From positions 1 through 37,233 of the forward strand of contig JALOLS010000015.1 in assembly GCA_025455865.1 (NCBI GenBank): DNA of 37,233 bases. The letters are read 5' to 3'. The translations under genes were made by a program, and so were the position numbers. Each line of letters starts with the position of its first letter. Positions within the stretch are counted from its first letter, which is position 1. Under the pieces are notes generated by a model that did not search any database, was not told where the DNA came from, and saw only the letters and a list, made by a program, of their open reading frames with translations. This DNA comes from Thermoleophilia bacterium. GTDB lineage: Bacteria; Actinomycetota; Thermoleophilia; Miltoncostaeales; Miltoncostaeaceae. Of the stretch, positions 7,533 to 15,705 are shown in pieces.

Positions 7533-8087
7533 CTACCGGCTCCGGGAGGAGCCCTGCACGGGCGGGAGCAGGTCCTGCGGCTCCGGCGGATCCGGCCAGG
7601 TGACGGTCGGGCCGCCGTTCAGCACGAGCTGCCCGATCCCCTCGAGCAGGAACCGCCCCCGGCCGGCGGCCGAGGCCACCAGCTTGGGGCCGGCGATGCG
7701 GACGCGAAGGCGCGAGCCCGCGATGTAGAACCGCCCGGTGGCGCGGGGCAGGCGCAGGGTGCCGGTGCGTCCCAGGCTGCGCTTGCGCCCGGCGAGGGTC
7801 ACCTTGCCGTCGCCCTCGAGGTCCTGCACCAGCAGGCTGCCGCGGCCCTGGATGAGGCCGAACACCACGAGCGACCCCTCGATGCTGACCGCGCCGGCGC
7901 CCTGCGCCTGCAGCCGGCCGCCGGGGGCGGTCACCTGCGGGGTGACCGTGGTGGTGCGGGGCGCGCTCACGCTCGAGGGCGGGGTCGCCGAGTGGGCCGC
8001 CGTCGCCGCGCCGGCCGCCAGCGCGAGGGCGGCCGCGATCACGGCGGCGGGGCGGAGCGGGCGGCGCGGGGTGTGGGGGGAGTGCAC
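7533..8087 (-). CDS. Secreted beta-rich protein of unknown function
   Basis: From the GTG at 8087 this gives 184 residues; a TTG at 8096 is an in-frame alternative and neither has a ribosome binding site. The N-terminus is a signal peptide (RRPLRPAAVIAAALALAAGAA, cleavage near residue 30). The mature protein has short alternating stretches such as VSIEGSLVVFGLIQGRGSLLVQDLEG, GRFYIAGSRLRVRIAG and GRGRFLLEGIGQLVLNGG, which read like a right-handed beta solenoid or a beta sandwich. From memory, proteins of this type recur in soil actinobacteria, but I know of no function. It ends just before the two-component regulator, with a CCGGCGCGCCGG palindrome in between. It is probably its own transcription unit. 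Confidence 0.6.
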   Translation of the reverse strand: MHSPHTPRRPLRPAAVIAAALALAAGAATAAHSATPPSSVSAPRTTTVTPQVTAPGGRLQAQGAGAVSIEGSLVVFGLIQGRGSLLVQDLEGDGKVTLAGRKRSLGRTGTLRLPRATGRFYIAGSRLRVRIAGPKLVASAAGRGRFLLEGIGQLVLNGGPTVTWPDPPEPQDLLPPVQGSSRSR

Positions 8088-8167
8088 CTTGGTCAAGTGA
8101 GGAGGGCGCCGTCTCGCGGCGCCGTCCCCCAATCCTCCGCCCGGCGGATGATCGAGGAGGTCCCGGA

Positions 8168-8207
8168 CGGTAAAGCCTGTTGGTGGGAAATGTTGGCGTT
8201 CGGTAAA
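8168..8207 (-). promoter_or_regulatory. Repeated TTTACCG heptamers in an AT-richer patch (promoter/operator)
   Basis: On the minus strand TTTACCG occurs at 8207-8201 and again at 8174-8168, 33 bases apart, about three helical turns. The patch between them is locally AT-rich (ACATTTCCCACCAACAG), unusual for this sequence. It lies 80-120 bases before the secreted protein gene that starts at 8087 and just after the stop of the zinc-ribbon gene. Confidence 0.35.
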
Positions 8208-8226
8208 CCCGGAACCCCCGGGCCCC

Positions 8227-8637
8227 TCACGGGTCGAGCTTGACGCCCTCCTCGACCTTGACCGGCCGCTGCGCCGGGGCCTCGAGCCGCACGCCCTCCT
8301 CCACCTTCGGTCCCGCGGGGGCGGGGGCCGCGGCGGCCCCGCCGGCCGGCGCGTCCTGGGGCACCGGGCGCGGGCCGTCCTCCAGGTAGGCCCAGATGAG
8401 CTCTCCGCACTGCGGGCAGGCGGGCAGCGCGGCGCGGTTGCGGATCTGGAACTGGCATGCCACGCAGCCGAACAGGCCGGCCACCCGCTGGCCGGCGTGG
8501 AAGCACGGCTTGCCGATGCGCCGCTCGGCCGCCTCGGCGCCCTGGGCCGGCGACATGCCACGCCCGCCCGCCCCGGCGCCCGGCCCGGGCTGGCGCCCGA
8601 CCTTCCCACCCTGTCGCTGCGGCGGCAACGTGCTCAT
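8227..8637 (-). CDS. Zinc-ribbon protein with duplicated acidic tail motif
   Basis: This 136-residue soluble protein starts at ATG 8637 with an AGGAGG site just upstream. The N-terminal 30 residues are Gly/Pro/Arg-rich and look disordered. The core is a zinc ribbon at about residues 43-80, with CVAC and CPQC pairs about 15 residues apart (FGCVACQFQIRNR, ALPACPQCGELIWAYLE) and an earlier Cys-His (KPCFHAGQ). The C-terminus carries KVEEGVRLE and, after a short spacer, KVEEGVKLDP at the very end, a short-linear-motif duplication. Zinc ribbons of this size bind nucleic acid or partner proteins; the partner is unknown. The gene diverges from nadE across a shared promoter palindrome. Confidence 0.75.
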   Translation of the reverse strand: MSTLPPQRQGGKVGRQPGPGAGAGGRGMSPAQGAEAAERRIGKPCFHAGQRVAGLFGCVACQFQIRNRAALPACPQCGELIWAYLEDGPRPVPQDAPAGGAAAAPAPAGPKVEEGVRLEAPAQRPVKVEEGVKLDP

Positions 8638-8667
8638 GACCTCGGTCCTCCTGGCCCCGGTCGGGGC

Positions 8668-8694
8668 GTATCCTCACGAACCGGGCGAGGATAC
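8668..8694. promoter_or_regulatory. Symmetric divergent promoter/operator (GTATCCTC...GAGGATAC)
   Basis: A perfect 8-bp inverted repeat with an 11-base centre lies between the divergent zinc-ribbon gene (start 8637) and nadE (start 8738). Each arm read outward ends GGATAC, which resembles a -10 hexamer. It would place start sites about 25-37 bases before each gene. The same sequence could be a dyad operator. Confidence 0.45.
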
Positions 8695-8737
8695 CGCGCG
8701 CCGCCCGGCGGGCGAGTGGACGCCGGAGGTGGCACGG

Positions 8738-10450
8738 GTGCTGCGGGTCGCGCTGGCCCAGCTGAACACGGTCGTGGGCGACGTGGAGGGCAACCTGGCC
8801 CTGGTCCGCGACGCCGTGCGGCGCGGTGCCGAGGCCGGGGCGGCGCTCACGCTGGTGCCCGAGCTGGCGCTCACCGGCTATCCGCCCGAGGACCTGCTGC
8901 TGCGGCGCGCCTTCGCCGACGCCTCGCGCGCGGCCCTCGAGGAGGTCGCCCGGGAGGTGCGCGAGGGCGCCGCGCTGGTCGGGTTCGCCGACGCCGGCGA
9001 CGACCTGCACAACGCCGCCGCCGTGCTCGCCGACGGCCGGGTCCAGGCGGTCTACCACAAGCGCTTCCTGCCCAACTACGGCGTGTTCGACGAGGCGCGC
9101 TACTTCGCCGCCGGCACCGCGCCGCTGGTGGTCGAGGTGCTGGGCGCGCGGGTGGGCGTGTGCGTGTGCGAGGACATCTGGTACCCGACGCCGGTCGCCG
9201 GCGACCTGGCCCGCGCCCGCCTGGACCTGATCGCCTGCATCTCGTCCTCCCCCTACCACCTCGGCAAGGCCGGTGCGCGCGAGCGCATGCTCCAGACCCG
9301 GGCGGCCGACTGCGCCGCCGCCCTGGCCTTCTGCAACCAGGTCGGCGGTCAGGACGAGCTGGTCTTCGACGGCCGCTCGGCGGTCATCGACGCCACGGGC
9401 GAGGTGGTGGCCCGCTCCCCCGCCTTCCGCGCCGACCTGCTGGTCTGCGACCTGGATCCCGGGCAGGGCGCCCGCCGCCGCCTGCGCGAGCCGCTCGCCC
9501 GCCTGCTGCCGCCGGCCGAGACCGCGCCGGTCCCCGTGGAGGCCCGCCCGCCCCGGGCCGCCCCCGCCCCCGCCCGGCGGATCGAGCCCCCGCCCGCCCC
9601 CGAGGCCGAGCTCTGGGGGGCGCTGGTGACCGGGCTCCGCGACTACGTCGACAAGAACGGCTTCCCCGGCGTGGTCATCGGCCTCTCGGGCGGGATCGAC
9701 TCGGCGCTCACGGCGGCCATCGCGGTGGACGCCCTCGGGCCCGACCGGGTCATGGGCGTGACGATGCCCTCGGTGTTCTCGGCTGCGATCAGCGCCGAGG
9801 ACGCCTCCGCGCTCGCCGGGGCGCTCGGCATCCGGTTCGCCGAGATCCCGATCGCGCCGGTGGTCGACGCCTTCGAGGCCGGGCTGGCCCCGGTCTTCGC
9901 CGGCCGAGGGCGCGACGTGACCGAGGAGAACCTGCAGGCGCGAGTTCGTGGCACCCTCCTGATGGCGGTCTCCAACAAGCTGGGCCTCATGGTCCTGGCA
10001 ACCGGGAACAAGAGCGAGATGTCGGTCGGCTACTCCACGATCTACGGCGACATGGTGGGCGGCTTCGCCCCGCTTCGCGACGTCGCGAAGACCTGGGTGC
10101 AGCGCCTGGCCCGCTGGCGCAACCGGGAGGCCGGCCGGGAGCTGATCCCCGGGCGCACCATCACCCGGCCCCCGTCGGCCGAGCTGCGGCCGGATCAGGC
10201 GGACACCGACTCGCTTCCGCCCTACGACCTGCTCGACCGGATCATCGAGGGGTACGTGGAGGACGACCTCACCCCGCGCGAGATGGCCGCCCTGGGCCTT
10301 CCGCAGGAGGTCTGCGAGCGCGTGGTGCGGATGGTCGACCGGGCCGAGTACAAGCGCCGGCAGGGGCCGCCGGGCATCAAGACGACCCCGCGCGCGTTCG
10401 GCCGCGACCGCCGCATGCCCATCACCAACCGCCATGACCCGGCGCGTTAG
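8738..10450 (+). CDS. nadE: Glutamine-dependent NAD(+) synthetase
   Basis: This 570-residue cytoplasmic enzyme converts nicotinate adenine dinucleotide to NAD+ using glutamine and ATP. Residues 1-250 are a nitrilase-type glutaminase with the triad E42 (VPELALTGYP), K near 108 (YHKRFLPNYG) and C144 (CVCEDIWYP). A Pro/Ala linker (about 255-285) leads to the ATP-pyrophosphatase domain with the P-loop SGGIDS and ATGNKSEMSVGYSTIYGD. The length fits the shorter two-domain NadE type. The GTG at 8738 is chosen because GGAGG lies 8 bases upstream and the protein then begins directly with the first nitrilase strand (LRVALAQLN). The stop lies inside the next gene, so nadE, the protease and the SDR gene are probably co-transcribed. 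Confidence 0.95.
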   Translation: MLRVALAQLNTVVGDVEGNLALVRDAVRRGAEAGAALTLVPELALTGYPPEDLLLRRAFADASRAALEEVAREVREGAALVGFADAGDDLHNAAAVLADGRVQAVYHKRFLPNYGVFDEARYFAAGTAPLVVEVLGARVGVCVCEDIWYPTPVAGDLARARLDLIACISSSPYHLGKAGARERMLQTRAADCAAALAFCNQVGGQDELVFDGRSAVIDATGEVVARSPAFRADLLVCDLDPGQGARRRLREPLARLLPPAETAPVPVEARPPRAAPAPARRIEPPPAPEAELWGALVTGLRDYVDKNGFPGVVIGLSGGIDSALTAAIAVDALGPDRVMGVTMPSVFSAAISAEDASALAGALGIRFAEIPIAPVVDAFEAGLAPVFAGRGRDVTEENLQARVRGTLLMAVSNKLGLMVLATGNKSEMSVGYSTIYGDMVGGFAPLRDVAKTWVQRLARWRNREAGRELIPGRTITRPPSAELRPDQADTDSLPPYDLLDRIIEGYVEDDLTPREMAALGLPQEVCERVVRMVDRAEYKRRQGPPGIKTTPRAFGRDRRMPITNRHDPAR

Positions 10451-12146
10451 GGGCCTCGCCGCGGCGCTCGGCGCCGCCGCGCTGGTCGTCCCGGCGGCCG
10501 CGCACGCGGCCCCGGTGCTCGGCGCGCTGGGCGACGCCGGGCCGCGCCTCATGGTGACCTTCGCCGACCGCCCGGACGCGGGGGATGCGAACGCGCGGCT
10601 GGCCGGCCTGGGCGAGGTGCGGCCGGTCGTGCCCGAGGCCGGGGTGTGGTCCGTCGCCCCCGCGACGCCGGATCGCGCCCGCGCGGCGGCCCTCGCGCGC
10701 GCCGGCGTGGAGCACGCCGAGTGGTCGCTCGCCCGGCGGAGCGCGGACCTGGTGCGGGCGGGCGCCGAGCCGCCTCCGCCCACCCCGCTGGTGAGCCCGC
10801 CCGCGGCCACCGACCCGTTGAGCACGCCGGCCCAGCAGTGGGGCCTCTACGGCCCGCAGGGGCCGTTCTGGCGCCTGGCCCTCACCGGGAGCGCCGCCCG
10901 GCCGCGGATCGCGATCCTCGACGGGGGGATCGCCGTCGGCCACGAGGAGTGGCGGGGCTCCGACTCCCCGCTCGTGGCGCCGCGGTCGACCTACGCCGAC
11001 ACCGCCGACGCCGACGACTGGGGCCGGACCGGGCACGGGACCCATGTGGCGGGGATCGCCGCCGCGCCGGCCAACGGCGTCGGGATCCTCGGCGTGGCGC
11101 CCGCCGCGGGCGGGGCCGCGGAGGTGATCCCGGTGCAGATCGCCGACCGCGACGGCCGCTCGACCGACGAGACGATGATGAAGGGCATCCGCTGGGCCGT
11201 CCGCAACGGCGCCCGGGTCATCAACATCTCCGCGGGGGGCCCGGGCTACTCACAGGCCTTCCAGGACACGGTGAACTGGGCGTACGCGCGCGGCGCGCTG
11301 ATCGTGTCGAGCGTCGGCAACGAGGGCGGCGAGGGGAACGTCCTGAACTACCCGGCCGCGTACGACCACGTGATCGGCGTCGCCGCCCAGTGCGACGGCG
11401 AGGTCACCGCGCCGGACTGCCCGACCGCCTACGGCCTGGCCCGGTTCAGCAACCACAATCGCTCGGTCGACCTCGTCGCCCCCGGGGTGAACATGCTCTC
11501 CTCGGTCCCCCGGCGGGTGTCCGACCGGGCGGTGCTGCCCGGCTACGCCCTCAAGGACGGCACCTCGATGTCGGCCCCCTACGTGGCCGGGGTCGCGGCG
11601 CTGGTGTTCGGCGCGAACCCCGGGGCGAGCCCGTACCAGGTGGCCCGGCAGCTCCTGAACACCGCGACCGACCTGGGGCCCGGCGGGCGGGACGACCGCA
11701 CCGGGCACGGGCTGGTCAACCCCGAGGCGGCGGTGACCCTGACGCTCCCGCGCGACGACGTGGAGGAGGTCAACGACGACGTGCCGAACGTCGCGCGGGC
11801 CGGGGCGCTGCGCGCCGCCGAGCTCCCGGCGCGCATCGAGGCGACGGTCGACCGCGAGAACGACCCACGCGACCTCTACCCGATCACCCTGCGCGCCGGG
11901 CAGCGGATCGCCGCCACGGTCACCTCGCCCCGCGGCGCCCTGGCCCTGGCCCTCTGGCGGCCCGGCACCCTCACGGTGGGCGGTCGTGAGCGGCGGGCGC
12001 GCCCGTCGGATCGCGTGGCCGCCTCCGAGCGCCGCGGCGCCCGGGCCCAGTCGATCGTCCACACGGCCCGCGCCCCCGGCCGGTACTACATCGAGGTGGC
12101 CGCCCGGGCCGGCGCGCCCGGCTACCTGCTCACGGTGCGCACATGA
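10434..12146 (+). CDS. Secreted subtilisin-like serine protease (S8)
   Basis: This 570-residue protease starts inside nadE (17-base overlap). The signal peptide is residues 1-26 (ending AHA). A pro-region follows (about 30-110). The catalytic domain spans about 140-430: Asp in AILDGGIAVGHEEW, His in GRTGHGTHVAGIAA, the oxyanion Asn in SSVGNEGGEGN, and Ser in KDGTSMSAPYVAGVAAL. All triad residues are present, so an active extracellular peptidase is expected. From about 440 a beta-sandwich resembling the bacterial pre-peptidase C-terminal domain follows (DLYPITLRAGQRIAATV, then PGRYYIEVAARAG). Co-transcription with nadE and an SDR gene does not suggest a shared pathway. Confidence 0.92.
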   Translation: MTRRVRGLAAALGAAALVVPAAAHAAPVLGALGDAGPRLMVTFADRPDAGDANARLAGLGEVRPVVPEAGVWSVAPATPDRARAAALARAGVEHAEWSLARRSADLVRAGAEPPPPTPLVSPPAATDPLSTPAQQWGLYGPQGPFWRLALTGSAARPRIAILDGGIAVGHEEWRGSDSPLVAPRSTYADTADADDWGRTGHGTHVAGIAAAPANGVGILGVAPAAGGAAEVIPVQIADRDGRSTDETMMKGIRWAVRNGARVINISAGGPGYSQAFQDTVNWAYARGALIVSSVGNEGGEGNVLNYPAAYDHVIGVAAQCDGEVTAPDCPTAYGLARFSNHNRSVDLVAPGVNMLSSVPRRVSDRAVLPGYALKDGTSMSAPYVAGVAALVFGANPGASPYQVARQLLNTATDLGPGGRDDRTGHGLVNPEAAVTLTLPRDDVEEVNDDVPNVARAGALRAAELPARIEATVDRENDPRDLYPITLRAGQRIAATVTSPRGALALALWRPGTLTVGGRERRARPSDRVAASERRGARAQSIVHTARAPGRYYIEVAARAGAPGYLLTVRT

Positions 12147-12838
12147 GCGGGGGCGGGCCGGTCATGCTCATCACCGGGGCGTCGAGCGGCATCGGCGAGG
12201 CCGTGGCCCGTCAGGCCGCCGCCGCGGGCCACCGCCTGGTGCTCGCCGCCCGCTCCGAGGACCGCCTCCGGGCCCTGGCCGCCGCGGCCGGCGGCCCCGA
12301 CCGCGCCCTCGCGGTCCGCTGCGACGTGACCGAGTGGGCGGACCAGGAGCGCGCGGTCGCCGCGGCCCTCGAGGCCTTCGGGCGGATCGACTGCGTCGTC
12401 GCCAACGCCGGGTTCGGGGCCAAGCGGGGGTTCCTCCTGGAGAGCCCGGAGCACTGGCGCGACATGGTGCTCACGAACGTCTACGGCGCGGCGCTGACCG
12501 TCCGGGCCACCCACGCGGCCCTCACCGCCAGCCGCGGCCACCTGATGCTGATGGGCTCGGTGGCCGGGCGGCAGGTGGCGCCCGGCTCGCTCTACTCCTG
12601 CACCAAGTGGGCCGTCTCGGCCATGGCCGAGGCCGCCCGCCGTGAGCTCAACGGGACCGGGGTGCGGGTGACCCTGATCGCCCCGGGCACGGTCGACACG
12701 CCGTTCTACGACGACCCGGTGGGCGGGCATCCCCTCCGGCCCGACGACGTCGCCCGCGCGGTCCTGTGGGCCGCCGCGCAGCCGCCGCACATGGACGTCA
12801 ACGAGATCCTGATCCGCCCGACCGAGCAGCTCTTCTAG
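12143..12838 (+). CDS. Short-chain dehydrogenase/reductase
   Basis: This 231-residue Rossmann-fold oxidoreductase overlaps the protease stop as ATGA. The NAD(P)-binding motif is TGASSGIG at residues 11-18, NAG follows mid-domain, and the catalytic set is Ser in MGSVAG with Tyr and Lys in YSCTK. The Arg in LAARSEDRL just after the second strand favours NADPH. It belongs to the classical SDR group close to YdfG/DltE-like enzymes. The substrate cannot be told from sequence. It ends the nadE-protease-SDR run. Confidence 0.9.
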   Translation: MSGGGPVMLITGASSGIGEAVARQAAAAGHRLVLAARSEDRLRALAAAAGGPDRALAVRCDVTEWADQERAVAAALEAFGRIDCVVANAGFGAKRGFLLESPEHWRDMVLTNVYGAALTVRATHAALTASRGHLMLMGSVAGRQVAPGSLYSCTKWAVSAMAEAARRELNGTGVRVTLIAPGTVDTPFYDDPVGGHPLRPDDVARAVLWAAAQPPHMDVNEILIRPTEQLF

Positions 12839-12904
12839 CCGTTCCGGGAGGTTCCGGCGCCCGGGCGTGCGGGCCGTGGAAGCGTTCGGTTCGGAAAGTG
12901 TGAG

Positions 12905-12923
12905 GGGCCCTGTGCGGGGGCCC
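12905..12923 (+). terminator. Weak hairpin after the SDR gene
   Basis: GGGCCC, a 7-base loop and GGGCCC form a 6-bp stem 66 bases after the SDR stop. No U-tract follows. The rest of 12839-12983 shows only the GAGGAG ribosome binding site (12971-12976) of the next gene. Confidence 0.3.
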
Positions 12924-12983
12924 GCCGGGTGCCGAGACTGCGGGAGGAGGTCCCTTCGCGTCCCCCACCCGAGGAGCCCCGTG

Positions 12984-13688
12984 ATGCGTCGCACCACCGT
13001 CGCCCTGACCGCCGCGCTGTGCCTTCCCGCGGTCGCCCTGCCCGCGGTCGCCGCCGCCACCGGATCCCCGCGCGGGCCGGCCTACGGGGCGCCGGACGCC
13101 CCCGTCGTCAAGGTCATCCGCGGGGTCGCGACCGCCGACGCGACCACCGCCGGCGTCCAGCTGGCGATCTCCGGCCGTGGGTGGAAGGGGCCGTGGGGGG
13201 CGCCGCTCACCGTCACCTTCGGCCAGAGCACCCGCTTCGCCGGCCAGGCCACCAAGGCCGAGGACATCGACAAGGGCGACCGCGTCCAGGTGGTGGTCCT
13301 GGTCCCGCGCCGGCCCACGCGGGCGCCGCTCCCGGCGGCGGAGACCGTGGTCGACCAGGGCCCGGCCCGCACGACCCCCGCCGGCGCGCCCTGGCTCGGC
13401 AAGCCCCGCTGGTTCCTCATCGGCGGCCCGGTCACCGCGGTGGCCGGCGACTCGGTGACCGTGAAGGCCCGGGTCGCCAACCGGACCGCCCGCGGCGCGA
13501 TCCGCCGGGCCGGCACCCGGTTCGTGACCGTGAGGGTCGACGCCACCACCCGCATCCGGGAGCGCGGCGTGGGCCGGATCCCGCTCTCGGAGGTCGTGGT
13601 GGGCGACCGGGTCCGGGTCACCTGGCGCGCCCCGCGCTGGACGCCGCTGGCCGACCTGCCGGCCGCGCGGCGCATCCAGGTCCGGTAG
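12984..13688 (+). CDS. Secreted protein with two DUF5666-like beta domains
   Basis: This encodes 234 residues. ATG 12984 follows GAGGAG at 12971-12976; a GTG directly before it is an alternative. A signal peptide covers about 1-24. The mature protein has two similar units: one with FGQSTRFAGQATKAEDIDKGDRVQVVV and one with VDATTRIRERGVGRIPLSEVVVGDRVRVTW. Each shows a threonine-rich strand, a charged stretch and a GDRV(Q/R)V strand, the pattern of DUF5666 OB-like repeats in secreted bacterial proteins. The function is unknown. It is followed by a strong hairpin, so it is probably monocistronic. Confidence 0.7.
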   Translation: MRRTTVALTAALCLPAVALPAVAAATGSPRGPAYGAPDAPVVKVIRGVATADATTAGVQLAISGRGWKGPWGAPLTVTFGQSTRFAGQATKAEDIDKGDRVQVVVLVPRRPTRAPLPAAETVVDQGPARTTPAGAPWLGKPRWFLIGGPVTAVAGDSVTVKARVANRTARGAIRRAGTRFVTVRVDATTRIRERGVGRIPLSEVVVGDRVRVTWRAPRWTPLADLPAARRIQVR

Positions 13689-13706
13689 GCCCCCGGGGAC
13701 GGTCCT

Positions 13707-13735
13707 CGGGCGGGGGGCGCGGCGCCCCCCGCCCG
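13707..13735 (+). terminator. Strong 13-bp hairpin terminator
   Basis: CGGGCGGGGGGCG, loop CGG and CGCCCCCCGCCCG form a perfect 13-bp stem starting 19 bases after the stop of the DUF5666-like gene. It separates that gene from the LolA/ABC operon. Confidence 0.75.
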
Positions 13736-13799
13736 GCCCGCCGCGGGTCCGCGGCGTCCCGGGCGCCCGTGGGAGGGCCGCGTCGGGCCTGACCCGTGC

Positions 13800-13805
13800 C
13801 ACAAT
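13800..13805 (+). promoter_or_regulatory. -10 element CACAAT, likely leaderless start of the LolA/ABC operon
   Basis: CACAAT is followed by eight bases and the ATG at 13814, with no ribosome binding site in between. Confidence 0.45.
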
Positions 13806-13813
13806 CGCCCGCG

Positions 13814-14764
13814 ATGCCCGACCCGTGGCCGCTCTCCGCCGCCTCGCGCTGGCCCGTCGTGGCGGTGGCGACCGGTCTCCTGCTCGCCGGTGCCGCCGTC
13901 TGGGGCGGTGGCGGCACCGCCGCGCCGCCCCCGCGTGAGCCCACCGCCACCGTCCGCGAGCGCCTGGGGGCGCCCGAGGTCGGGAGCGGCCTCTCGGGGG
14001 TGGTCCGGGTGCGGCAGTCGCTGCTCCCCGAGGCCCTCGCGCGGGCGGCCGCCCTGCCCGGGACGGACGTGCGGGGCCGCTTCTGGGTCCGCTCGGCCGA
14101 CGCCTGGCGGCTGGAGCTCCAGGGCACCGGCCACGACTTCCAGGTGGTCCGCAGCGGCCCGGAGATCCAGATCTACGACGACGCCCGGCAGCGCCTGATC
14201 ACGGTTCCGGTGGCCCTGCTGCCGGACGGGCTGGCGGCGGTCGGCCCCACCCGGGTCGCCCAGGGGCGGCCGACGACGATCGCCGGGCGGCCGGCCCACG
14301 TGCTCCGCTACCGGCCGCTGGGCCGCGACGTGCTGCTGCGCGAGGTCGAGGTCGGCGTCGACGCCGCGACCGGGGTGCCGCTCGCGCTGCGGGTCTTCGC
14401 CCGCGACCGGGAGGAGCCGGTGGTCGACGCGCAGGCCCGGTCGGCCGACGAGCAGAGCGTGCCGGCCGAGCGCGTGCGGCTCGAGCCGCCGGCCGGCGCC
14501 ACGACCGTCCCGCTCGGTGCGCTCGGCCTGGCCGCCCGCCTGGGCACCGGCCCGCTGCGGACCGTCGGTCGCGGGTGGGAGCGGGTGCTGGTCCTCGACG
14601 GCGGCCTCCCCGGCGGGGCGCCGGGCCAGGACGAGCAGGGCGACGGGACGGCGGTGCTGCGCACCCCGATCGCCAGCCTGGTCACCCTGAGCGCGGGCGG
14701 GCGGCAGGCGACCGGTGCCGGGCTCCTGCCGCCCGAGCGCGTGGCGGAGGCGATGGGCCGGTGA
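13814..14764 (+). CDS. LolA/RseB-like exported protein, partner of ABC exporter
   Basis: This 316-residue protein has one N-terminal membrane segment (about 14-35) that may be a signal anchor. The rest is a beta-rich domain with a LolA/RseB-type pattern: SGVVRVRQSL, RGRFWVRSADAWRLELQG, QIYDDARQRLITVPV, GRPAHVLRYRPLG and VGVDAATGVPLALRVFARD. LolA-fold proteins bind acyl chains of lipids or lipoproteins; in actinobacteria such genes often stand directly before an ABC-2 exporter, as here. ATG 13814 is preferred to GTG 13796 because of the -10-like hexamer between them. The stop overlaps the ATPase start as GTGA. It may hand a lipid or lipoprotein to the exporter, or act as a sensor. Confidence 0.75.
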   Translation: MPDPWPLSAASRWPVVAVATGLLLAGAAVWGGGGTAAPPPREPTATVRERLGAPEVGSGLSGVVRVRQSLLPEALARAAALPGTDVRGRFWVRSADAWRLELQGTGHDFQVVRSGPEIQIYDDARQRLITVPVALLPDGLAAVGPTRVAQGRPTTIAGRPAHVLRYRPLGRDVLLREVEVGVDAATGVPLALRVFARDREEPVVDAQARSADEQSVPAERVRLEPPAGATTVPLGALGLAARLGTGPLRTVGRGWERVLVLDGGLPGGAPGQDEQGDGTAVLRTPIASLVTLSAGGRQATGAGLLPPERVAEAMGR

Positions 14765-15705
14765 GCGCGCCCCCGACGCCGGCGGGCGACGGCACCGTGC
14801 TGGAGGCCCGGGGCCTGGTCAAGCGCTTCCGTGACTTCACCGCGGTCGACGGCATGGACCTCACGGTCCTGCGGGGCGACGTGTACGGCTTCCTCGGGCC
14901 CAACGGCTCGGGCAAGAGCACGACGATCCGCATGGTGCTCGGCCTGGTGCGCCCCACCGCGGGCACCGTGCGGGTGCTCGGGCGCGACCCCCACGTCGAC
15001 GGGCAGGACGCGCTGCAGGGCGTCGCCGGGTTCGTGGAGTCGCCGGGCATGTACCCGTATCTCTCGGCCGAGGCCAACCTGCGCCTGCTCGGGGCGCTCG
15101 ACCGCAACCCCGACCCGCCCGTCGACCGGGTGCTGGAGCAGGTCGAGCTCTCGCGCCGGCGGGGCGACAAGGTGGGCACGTTCAGCCAGGGCATGAAGCA
15201 GCGCCTGGCGATCGCGGGCGCCCTGCTGCGCGAGCCGGAGCTGCTCATCCTGGACGAGCCGACCAACGGGCTGGATCCCGGGGGCATGCGCGAGGTGCGC
15301 GACCTGGTGCGCGACCTCGCCGACCACGGCATCACCATCCTGCTCTCGAGCCACCTGCTCTCGGAGGTCGAGCAGCTGTGCAACCGGGGCGTGGTGGTGG
15401 CGCGCGGGCGCGCGGTGGCCGAGGGCACGCTGGCCGAGCTCGCCGGCCCCGAGGGGCGCTACGCGCTCGAGACCACCGACCACGCCGCCGCGGTGCGGGT
15501 GCTCACCGGGCTCGACGGCGTGACCTCCGCGGTGGCCGACGCCGAGCACGGCGGGCGCATCGTGCTGGTCTGCGACCCCGAGCGCATCGCCGAGGTCGGC
15601 TTCGCGCTCATGCGGGCCGGGGTCGGCATCCGGGCGCTGGTCCCCCGCCGGCAGTCCCTGGAGGACCGCTTCCTCGAGCTGGTGGAGGGCCGTGCTACGC
15701 CTTGA
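14761..15705 (+). CDS. ABC transporter ATP-binding protein (ABC-2 exporter)
   Basis: This 314-residue ATPase is of the BcrA/DrrA exporter type. Walker A is GPNGSGKST, the signature is FSQGMKQRL, Walker B is LLILDEPTNGLDP, and the H-loop is SSHLLSE. A C-terminal extension of about 90 residues, from about residue 225, is typical of this subfamily (drug, lipid or antibiotic export). GTG 14761 overlaps the previous stop as GTGA. Its own stop lies 14 bases inside the permease gene, so the pair is made together. The substrate is unknown. Confidence 0.93.
   Translation: MSAPPTPAGDGTVLEARGLVKRFRDFTAVDGMDLTVLRGDVYGFLGPNGSGKSTTIRMVLGLVRPTAGTVRVLGRDPHVDGQDALQGVAGFVESPGMYPYLSAEANLRLLGALDRNPDPPVDRVLEQVELSRRRGDKVGTFSQGMKQRLAIAGALLREPELLILDEPTNGLDPGGMREVRDLVRDLADHGITILLSSHLLSEVEQLCNRGVVVARGRAVAEGTLAELAGPEGRYALETTDHAAAVRVLTGLDGVTSAVADAEHGGRIVLVCDPERIAEVGFALMRAGVGIRALVPRRQSLEDRFLELVEGRATP

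Noticed and set aside
8093-10825. A 910-residue minus-strand frame opposite nadE and the zinc-ribbon region
   Set aside because: nadE on the plus strand has complete catalytic motifs; the minus-strand translation is compositionally biased and has no recognisable domain.
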